Assembly (NCBI GenBank): GCA_900549535.1
Contig: UROR01000049.1
Span: 1-13,689, forward strand
Direction of reading: 5' to 3'
DNA from: an uncultured Collinsella sp.
GTDB lineage: Bacteria; Actinomycetota; Coriobacteriia; Coriobacteriales; Coriobacteriaceae
DNA length: 13,689 bases
This document shows positions 7,980 through 13,689 of this stretch, in pieces. Both the position numbers and the translations under genes were made by a program. Each line of letters opens with the position of its first letter. Positions within the stretch are counted from its first letter, which is position 1. The notes under the pieces are model-generated. The model was given only the letters and a program-made list of their open reading frames with translations, was not told where the DNA came from and made no database searches.

Positions 7980-10784
7980 GTGAGAGCTTCCGCTGTCCTT
8001 CGTTCAGTTATATATCGCACCTTGGCCGTCGCGCTTGCCGTGCTCGCCGTACTGAGCACCATCATGCCCGCCCCCGCCTATGCCGCCAATACCGATCAGC
8101 TGGTCAAAACAGTCCGCGTTGGTTGGCTCGTCAACAACGAGGGCTTCCAGGACGGCACCCCCGGCGAGCGTCTCTCGGGATGGGGTTACGAGTACCTCCA
8201 GACCCTGTCGTACTACACGCCCGGCTGGCGGTACGAATACGTCTCCGGCACCTTCACCGAGCTTATGGACATGCTCGAGGCAGGCGAAATCGACCTCATG
8301 CCCAACATCTCCTACTCCGAGGAACGCGCCCAAAAGCTGCTCTTTTCCTCGAACCCCGAGGGCACCGAGCGCTACTTCATCTACGCCAAGCCCGATCGAG
8401 ACGATCTGGCCAAGGGTGACCCCCAAGCTCTCCAAGGCCTTACCATCGGCTGCAACCCCGGCGTTATGCAAACCTTCGTTGGCCAGCAGTGGCTCGCCAA
8501 CGAAGGCATTACCTGCACCTATAAAGAAATCGACACTGGCGGTGCCCTCTTTGACGCGCTCGCAAACGGCGAGGTCGACGCCATCATCATGAACGACACC
8601 ATTTCGTCGCCCGAGGCGTCGCCCATGTTCTACGTCGGTTCGAGCGCCTACTACTTTGCCGTTCCCAAAAGCCGCTCTGACCTGATGGACGACATCAATG
8701 CCGCCATGTCGGCAATCGCCCGCGTCAACCCACGCTATATCGACGAAGTCAAATCTAACTACTCGGCCCAAAACAGCGGTTCATCATCGCTCAACGGCCC
8801 CGAACGTTCCTGGCTCAAAGCAAATGACAACACCATCACGCTCGGCTACATTACGGGCAAACTCCCCTACTGCAACGAAGACGAAGACGGCAAAATTGAA
8901 GGCTCGCTCGCATCGCTTGCGACGACGCTGCACGATAAATTTGGCATTACGGTCAAAACCATCCCCTTTGATAGCTACAAGATGATGTCAAAGGCCCTGT
9001 CAAAGGGAAGCATAGACGTTGCGCTGCCGGTATACCGAGATTACTGGTTTGCCGAGCAAACAGGCGTTGCGCAGTCGGTATCGTTGGGGACCATATCCCT
9101 CACCGCCATCCACACCGGCAGCGACCTGAACAAAGACCTTCAGAACATCGCCTGTACCAAATCATCGTTTGTCAACAAAAATGCACTTGAAAATCTGTTC
9201 CCCACAGCGACCGTGACCGAATACCAATCCGACGATGAAGCGTTCGACGCCCTCAGGAAGGGAACGGCGCACTGCATCGTCGCTCCCAGCTCACGCGTAA
9301 AAACCATCGGCGACCGTTATGATCTCGAGGGCTGCGAGACGGTCGAGCTCCCTGACACCTGTGACCTCGCATGCTGGATTTCGCGCGGAAAGCCCGAGCT
9401 GCTGGGAATCATCAACAAGGGCATCATCAATGCCGGAGAATCGCTCTCCGCAAGCAATTACTCATCCACGTCGTACACGACCCAGGAATCAGACACGCTT
9501 CAATTCCTTTTTCGCAACCGCACCGCCATTGCAGCTACCCTCATCGGTATGTTGTCGGTCGGCATCGTCCTGCTCATCTGGGCGCTCGTGCGCGCTCGAA
9601 CCGAGCGCAAAAAAGCCGATGCCGCCAACGCCGCCAAGACGGCATTCCTCACGCGCATGAGCCACGACATCCGAACGCCGCTCAACGGCATCCTGGGCCT
9701 TATCGATATCGAGGAATTGAAGGAAGGCGATATCCAGGTCGCCCGCGAAAGCCGCGCCAAGGCTCGTGTTGCCGCCAATCACCTGCTCTCGCTGATTAAC
9801 GATATCCTCGAGATGGGCAAAATCGAAGACCGCAAGATAACACTGGAACATGCGCCTTTTAACCTCAAAGAGCTCTGTGACAATACGCTGGTTCTGTGCA
9901 AGCTCCGTGCATCCGATAACGGCATCACCATGCAGGACAATAGTCTGCCATACGCCACGGGGCCATACATGGTCGGCAGTCCCACCCATATCCGACAGAT
10001 CATGATCAACCTGTTAGACAACAGCATTAAGTACAACAAGTGCGGCGGCTCCGTCACCTTTAGCTCAAAGACCAAGCCACTCGATAACGGGCGCGCGCTC
10101 TTTTGCTTTAGCGTTTCGGATACCGGCATTGGCATGACTCCCAAATTCTTAAAACAAATCTATGAGCCGTTTGCCCAAGAAGGTAACGATGCGCGCAGCA
10201 AGTTCCAAGGAACTGGCATGGGCATGCCAATCGTCAAGTCGCTTATTGAACTGATGGGCGGCACCATCGAAGTCACCAGCGAGCTCCATGTGGGCACCAC
10301 GTTCTACGTGGAAATTCCGCTCGATATCGACAAGAATCCCCAGGCGCGGGCGAATACGGTTGAGAGTACGCTCGACTGCTCGCTCGCCAACATGAACGTG
10401 CTGCTCGCCGAAGACAACGAATTGAACGCCGAGATTGCCCAGGCGCTGCTAGAATCCGAGGGCGTCGTGGTCACCCGCGCCGCCAACGGCAACGAAGTCG
10501 TCGATCTGTACCTATCGCATCCCGCCGGCAGCTTCGATGCGATCCTGATGGACATTATGATGCCGGGCATGGACGGCTATGAGGCAACCCGCGCGATTCG
10601 TCTGAGCGAGAAGGTCGATGCAGCCGATATCCCCATCATCGCGCTCACCGCCAACGCCTTTGCCGAAGACGCCCAGGCGGCACACGATGCCGGCATGAAC
10701 GCCCATCTGTCCAAACCGCTCGACTTTAACAAGCTCAAAAACATACTCGCCCGCATCAAGAAAAACGGATCCATTTCGCTATAG
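7980..10784 (+). CDS. BvgS-like hybrid sensor histidine kinase with two substrate-binding domains and a receiver
   Basis: The 934-residue protein has a signal peptide (cleavage near AYA-A, residues 33-36), a first SBP_bac_3 Venus-flytrap domain (about 42-260, with GYEYLQ and GEIDLMPNISYSEERA), and a second (about 272-490, introduced by GPERSWLKAN, as BvgS-type domains are). One transmembrane helix (about 515-538) leads to a HisKA domain with phospho-acceptor His562 in MSHDIRTPLNG. The HATPase domain follows, with N-box NLLDNSIKYN (677-686), DTGIGM (714-719) and GTGMGMP (744-750). The receiver (about 805-925) has Asp858 in LMDIMMPG and Lys912 in LSKP. There is no PAS and no HPt domain. GTG 7980 is preferred because AGGA ends six bases upstream; a TTG two codons earlier touches that site. 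Several cysteines in the periplasmic domains may form disulfides. It should sense a small extracellular ligand, identity unknown. Confidence 0.92.
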   Translation: MRASAVLRSVIYRTLAVALAVLAVLSTIMPAPAYAANTDQLVKTVRVGWLVNNEGFQDGTPGERLSGWGYEYLQTLSYYTPGWRYEYVSGTFTELMDMLEAGEIDLMPNISYSEERAQKLLFSSNPEGTERYFIYAKPDRDDLAKGDPQALQGLTIGCNPGVMQTFVGQQWLANEGITCTYKEIDTGGALFDALANGEVDAIIMNDTISSPEASPMFYVGSSAYYFAVPKSRSDLMDDINAAMSAIARVNPRYIDEVKSNYSAQNSGSSSLNGPERSWLKANDNTITLGYITGKLPYCNEDEDGKIEGSLASLATTLHDKFGITVKTIPFDSYKMMSKALSKGSIDVALPVYRDYWFAEQTGVAQSVSLGTISLTAIHTGSDLNKDLQNIACTKSSFVNKNALENLFPTATVTEYQSDDEAFDALRKGTAHCIVAPSSRVKTIGDRYDLEGCETVELPDTCDLACWISRGKPELLGIINKGIINAGESLSASNYSSTSYTTQESDTLQFLFRNRTAIAATLIGMLSVGIVLLIWALVRARTERKKADAANAAKTAFLTRMSHDIRTPLNGILGLIDIEELKEGDIQVARESRAKARVAANHLLSLINDILEMGKIEDRKITLEHAPFNLKELCDNTLVLCKLRASDNGITMQDNSLPYATGPYMVGSPTHIRQIMINLLDNSIKYNKCGGSVTFSSKTKPLDNGRALFCFSVSDTGIGMTPKFLKQIYEPFAQEGNDARSKFQGTGMGMPIVKSLIELMGGTIEVTSELHVGTTFYVEIPLDIDKNPQARANTVESTLDCSLANMNVLLAEDNELNAEIAQALLESEGVVVTRAANGNEVVDLYLSHPAGSFDAILMDIMMPGMDGYEATRAIRLSEKVDAADIPIIALTANAFAEDAQAAHDAGMNAHLSKPLDFNKLKNILARIKKNGSISL

Positions 10785-10826
10785 TTTGTGCTCAACCACT
10801 ACGCACGACCAGAAAGGAAGCCAACG

Positions 10827-11306
10827 ATGTTTAGGCCCTTACGTCGAAAGAAACGCGCTATCACCGACGAGGAAGCGCGCAAACTGCTCGCCACCTGCAA
10901 GCGCGGCGTCTTTGCCGTCAACGGCGACGATGGCTACCCGTACGCCATTCCCGTCAACTACTTCTTTGACACCGAGCACGACAAGATTTATTTCCATGGC
11001 GCCAAGGCTGGCCACAAGGTCGATTCACTCAAGCGCGATGACAAGGTCTGCTTTACCGTTTACGGCAACGAGTGGTACAAGGACGGTGACTGGGCTCCCT
11101 ACGTTATGAGCACCGTGGTCTTTGGCCGCTGTCGCCTGGCGAATGACACTCCCGCGTTTATCGAAGACAAAGTCCGCCAGCTCGCCCTTAAGTACTACCC
11201 TTCCGCCGAGGAAGTCGAAGAGGAAATCGCCAAAGACATCAAGGGCGTCCAGCTCTACGAGATTACGATTGAGCATCTCTGCGGCAAGCAGATTCAGGAA
11301 AAGTAA
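10827..11306 (+). CDS. Nim-like pyridoxamine 5'-phosphate oxidase family flavoprotein
   Basis: The 159-residue protein is a split-barrel FMN-binding protein of the Nim-like PNPOx group. It shows RRKKRAITDEEARKLL (6-21), then GVFAVNGDDGYPYAIPVNYFF (27-47), IYFHGAKAGHKVDSL (54-68) and a C-terminal IEHLCGKQ (148-155), all in the family order. The histidine in GHK (His63) matches the conserved histidine of Nim proteins. Some Nim proteins reduce 5-nitroimidazoles, but most family members have unknown physiological substrates, so resistance should not be assumed. The ATG at 10827 has an AGAAAGGAAG site nearby; an earlier in-frame start (10788) lacks one. It begins 42 bp after the kinase with no terminator between, so read-through from the kinase is likely. 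Confidence 0.88.
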   Translation: MFRPLRRKKRAITDEEARKLLATCKRGVFAVNGDDGYPYAIPVNYFFDTEHDKIYFHGAKAGHKVDSLKRDDKVCFTVYGNEWYKDGDWAPYVMSTVVFGRCRLANDTPAFIEDKVRQLALKYYPSAEEVEEEIAKDIKGVQLYEITIEHLCGKQIQEK

Positions 11307-11333
11307 GCCCCTCAGCAGGTCTCATCAATAACA

Positions 11334-11373
11334 ATATGGCCCGGGTCCAACCAACATTGGAACCAGGCCATAT
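11334..11373. terminator. Bidirectional hairpin terminator between convergent genes
   Basis: Arms 11334-11350 (starting ATATGGCC) and 11357-11373 (ending GGCCATAT) pair at 15 of 17 positions around a 6-nt loop. The hairpin ends two bases before the stop codon of the minus-strand kinase and lies 28 bp after the flavoprotein stop. The minus-strand exit reads TGTTATTG, mildly U-rich; the plus-strand exit reads GCTTATG. Position and stability fit a shared terminator, although neither side has a classic long U-run. Confidence 0.65.
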
Positions 11374-11375
11374 GC

Positions 11376-13568
11376 TTATGAAGCGTCGGCGGCGATGTGC
11401 GCTAGCGCCTCGACGAGCTCTTGCGAGCTCACAGGTTTGCTCAGGTGCGCGTTCATGCCCGCCTCACGCGAAAGCCTACGGTCGTCGGCAAAGGCGTTGG
11501 CACTCACGGCGATAATCGGCGTGGTCGCGGCATCCTCGCGATCGAGTGCTCGAATCTGACGCGTGGCCTCAAGGCCATCGATGCCAGGCATCATGATGTC
11601 CATCAACACCACGTCGTACTCGTGCGGTGCGCTCGCGGTAAACATCTCGACGGCAGACTCACCATCCTTAGCATGCGTCACGATGGCACCGGCACGGCTG
11701 AGCGTAAACTGCGCGATCTCGGCATTCAGATCGTTATCCTCTACGAGCAAAACGCGCAAGCCCTGGAGCGCATCGCCGTCTCCCGCATCCGCGGGAACTG
11801 CCTGAGGAATCTCGGAGCGGTCGCACTTCTCGAACGGCAGGCGAATGGTAAACGTCGTCCCCTGCCCCAAGACACTCGTAAAGCTCATGGTTCCGCCCAT
11901 AAGCTCGACCAGCTGTTTTGCGATAGGCGCGCCCAGGCCAGTTCCCGACGAAGCGCCTTCCACCTGCTGCTCCTCGCGGCAAAACGGCTCGTAGAGGTGC
12001 TTTTGGAACTCCTCGCTCATGCCAATACCGTTGTCGGCGATCGTGTATTCATAGACGGGGACGCCATCCGCTGGCTCCACCTCGCGGCACACCAGGCGGA
12101 CATAGCCGCCCTGGCGGTTGTACTTGACGGCATTGCCGGCAATATTGAGCAACAAACGCTTGAGGTGCGTCACGCTCACCCGCGCATAGGGATGATTAAG
12201 CGTCTGCTGGTCGGAGATAATTGTCACCAGACGCTCCTCGGCCTGGCGCTCCAGAATATCGCGCACTTCACAGTTGAGGGCCACCAAATTTATGGGCACG
12301 AGGTTCAGGTCGACCTGCCCGCTCTCCAGGCGACTCATATCGAGCGCCTCGTTGGCAAGGTCGAGCAGCAGTCCCGATGCCGTCCAGATTTTTGAGCGGC
12401 ACTCAGTCTGCTTTTGCAGATCGTCCGCATTGGCATCGCCAACCTCGACCATGCCGCGAATGCCGTTGATGGGCGTGCGCAGATCGTGGCTCATGCGACG
12501 CAGAAACTCCGTCTTTGCCGAGTTGGCAGACGAGGCCTCACGCGCCGCCTTTGCCAGCTTGTCGCCATAGTCGCGCTCCTGCTGCAGCAAGTCCGTCAAA
12601 CGTCGACGATCAGCGCGGCGACGCACCGTCACAACAACGGCTATAACACCGCCGTAGAGCACCAGCACGCCGGCGGCAACAGCCGCGGCGACCTCAAAGT
12701 AGCGCTGCGCCGAGGCATAGGTGTACACATAGAATTTGTGCGCTTTTCCAAATGTGCCCAAATACCACTCGCCGTCGGCGTTAACCAATCTGACCTTACC
12801 AGCCAGGCATCGATCCTTAATACCGTCGACAATGAAGACATCCGTCGCAGGCAGATCGAATACGCCCAATATGGTGGGCTCAACGGCATTGGTCGCAACG
12901 ACCTTGCCGTCGCTTTCGATCACGATATTGCCGCTATCGATGGTTTCATAGCCATCAAGCAAGCTCTGCAGTTTAAGTGTATTGCTTGCAACCGCCTTCG
13001 CGCTCTGATGCCTTACCGCGACAACGATGCCCTCGCCATCCCGCCGGGTCACGCAACCAATGTCTGCAACCGAATCATCCGAAAGCGTAATGCGGGCGGT
13101 ATAGGACTTAAGCGGATGGGTTGCCACCTCCAGCACGGGCGTTTCTTTGAGATACGTAGCGAGCGACTCGTAGCCCACATCGCCCGTCGAGGACTCGGAC
13201 ACCAAATTGCCCGATGCGTCCGTCACGATCAACGCGCTCACGTTGAACTGGCCGGCGTATTGCTCCAGCATGGCGTTGTCCACCGAACCGTCGCGCTCCA
13301 TATCGCGGGCAGCCTCTCCGGCGATCTCCATAACGCGAATCAGGTTTTTGGTCGTATAGGCGCTGTTGAATGCATCGTAGGAAAGGCTCTGCGTCGCCAC
13401 GTAATCGACAACGTCGGCAAAGCGCTGCTCGGCCTGAGCTGTCGTGTAACCGTAGCTCATCATGCCGGCAGCAACCGAGAGCGCTATCCCCAGCAGAGCG
13501 ACAAGGAGCCATGCCCCTACCGAACGATTGCCCCGCTCCTGAGCAGCGTGGTCGGGCGCATCGATCAT
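11376..13568 (-). CDS. Hybrid sensor histidine kinase with periplasmic sensor domain and receiver
   Basis: The 730-residue membrane kinase starts with a short cytoplasmic N-terminus, a first transmembrane helix (about 18-40), a periplasmic domain (about 41-290, mixed alpha/beta with SALIVTDASGNLVSESS near 111-127, Cache-like by eye) and a second helix (about 291-314). A linker coiled coil (about 318-350) leads to HisKA with His361 in MSHDLRTPINGI. HATPase motifs are NIAGNAVKYN (475-484), ADNGIGM (511-517) and SGTGLGAP (541-548). The receiver (about 605-722) has Asp657 in LMDIMMPG and Lys711 in LSKP. It lacks HPt and output domains. The ATG overlaps the stop of the upstream substrate-binding protein gene (ATGA) and has GGAGGG six bases before it. 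Its receiver resembles that of the convergent kinase (both read EDN-x-LNAEIAQ and GMNAHLSKP), so the two may be related or share a partner. Confidence 0.92.
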   Translation of the reverse strand: MIDAPDHAAQERGNRSVGAWLLVALLGIALSVAAGMMSYGYTTAQAEQRFADVVDYVATQSLSYDAFNSAYTTKNLIRVMEIAGEAARDMERDGSVDNAMLEQYAGQFNVSALIVTDASGNLVSESSTGDVGYESLATYLKETPVLEVATHPLKSYTARITLSDDSVADIGCVTRRDGEGIVVAVRHQSAKAVASNTLKLQSLLDGYETIDSGNIVIESDGKVVATNAVEPTILGVFDLPATDVFIVDGIKDRCLAGKVRLVNADGEWYLGTFGKAHKFYVYTYASAQRYFEVAAAVAAGVLVLYGGVIAVVVTVRRRADRRRLTDLLQQERDYGDKLAKAAREASSANSAKTEFLRRMSHDLRTPINGIRGMVEVGDANADDLQKQTECRSKIWTASGLLLDLANEALDMSRLESGQVDLNLVPINLVALNCEVRDILERQAEERLVTIISDQQTLNHPYARVSVTHLKRLLLNIAGNAVKYNRQGGYVRLVCREVEPADGVPVYEYTIADNGIGMSEEFQKHLYEPFCREEQQVEGASSGTGLGAPIAKQLVELMGGTMSFTSVLGQGTTFTIRLPFEKCDRSEIPQAVPADAGDGDALQGLRVLLVEDNDLNAEIAQFTLSRAGAIVTHAKDGESAVEMFTASAPHEYDVVLMDIMMPGIDGLEATRQIRALDREDAATTPIIAVSANAFADDRRLSREAGMNAHLSKPVSSQELVEALAHIAADAS

Positions 13569-13689
13569 GACAGGCCCTCCATATTCAAAAATGGCGAAGG
13601 GTCATCGAAGTACTTTGACACCAGGCGTTCCATGGTGCCATCGGCAAGCATTTCTTGGTAGGCATGAGTGAGCTTGACGTCGATGCCAC
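13565..13689 (-). CDS. Substrate-binding protein (SBP_bac_3-like), C-terminal fragment at window edge
   Basis: Only the last 40 residues are in the window. They read AYQEMLADGTMERLVSKYFD then DPSPFLNMEGLS, a good match to the closing helix of family 3 periplasmic solute-binding proteins (a DG-T/Y-x-x-L/I-x-x-K-Y/W-F pattern). The TGA overlaps the kinase ATG, so the proteins are translationally coupled. This suggests a free periplasmic ligand-binding partner for that kinase's sensor domain. Alternatively it could be the end of a transport-only binding protein or of a longer sensor. The call rests on a short segment. Confidence 0.6.
   Translation of the reverse strand, partial: GIDVKLTHAYQEMLADGTMERLVSKYFDDPSPFLNMEGLS

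Noticed and set aside
10827..11306. Calling the flavoprotein a nitroimidazole-resistance gene
   Set aside because: It matches the broad Nim-like family, but many members have no resistance role and sequence alone does not show it.
11421..12395. Plus-strand open frames opposite the minus-strand kinase
   Set aside because: The minus strand encodes unmistakable HATPase and receiver motifs; the plus frames show none.

Overview
The window is about 13.7 kb of G+C-rich bacterial chromosome, densely packed with genes. Codon use, short gaps, strong AAGGAG-type ribosome sites and the gene families fit a Coriobacteriia actinobacterium, most like Collinsella. That assignment is an inference from style and gene content; there is no rRNA or other marker in the window. 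I see no mobile element, tRNA, CRISPR array or prophage gene.

Left part (1-3025, all minus strand). A partial short-chain dehydrogenase/reductase lies just downstream of a VUT/YhhQ-type queuosine-precursor transporter, and the transporter's stop codon touches the dehydrogenase's ribosome site. The transporter leader carries a hairpin with a possible pseudoknot next to the ribosome site, which I flag as a candidate preQ1-type riboswitch. Upstream of these is prfC (peptide chain release factor 3).

Centre-left (3160-5221, plus strand). A three-gene YtrABC-like operon encodes a YtrA-type GntR repressor, an ABC ATPase and an ABC-2 type permease. A perfect 9-bp inverted repeat overlaps the likely promoter and is the probable autoregulatory operator.

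Centre (5310-7735, minus strand). A CLC-family anion channel/transporter has an altered gating motif. It is followed upstream by a LOG-family nucleotide phosphoribohydrolase and a two-helix K+ channel, which look co-transcribed. Between the K+ channel and the next gene is an 85-bp intergenic repeat able to form a long hairpin, with ACTAGT palindromes at exact 27-bp spacing.

Right part (7980-13689) is the most distinctive region. Two hybrid sensor histidine kinases face each other across a small Nim-like flavin-binding protein gene. The plus-strand kinase carries two periplasmic substrate-binding (Venus-flytrap) domains fused to it, as in BvgS/EvgS. The minus-strand kinase has its own periplasmic sensor domain and is translationally coupled, by an ATGA overlap, to an upstream gene whose C-terminus looks like a free substrate-binding protein. 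Both kinases end in a receiver domain, and neither has an HPt or output domain; no response regulator gene is in the window. A near-perfect hairpin between the convergent genes is a likely shared terminator.
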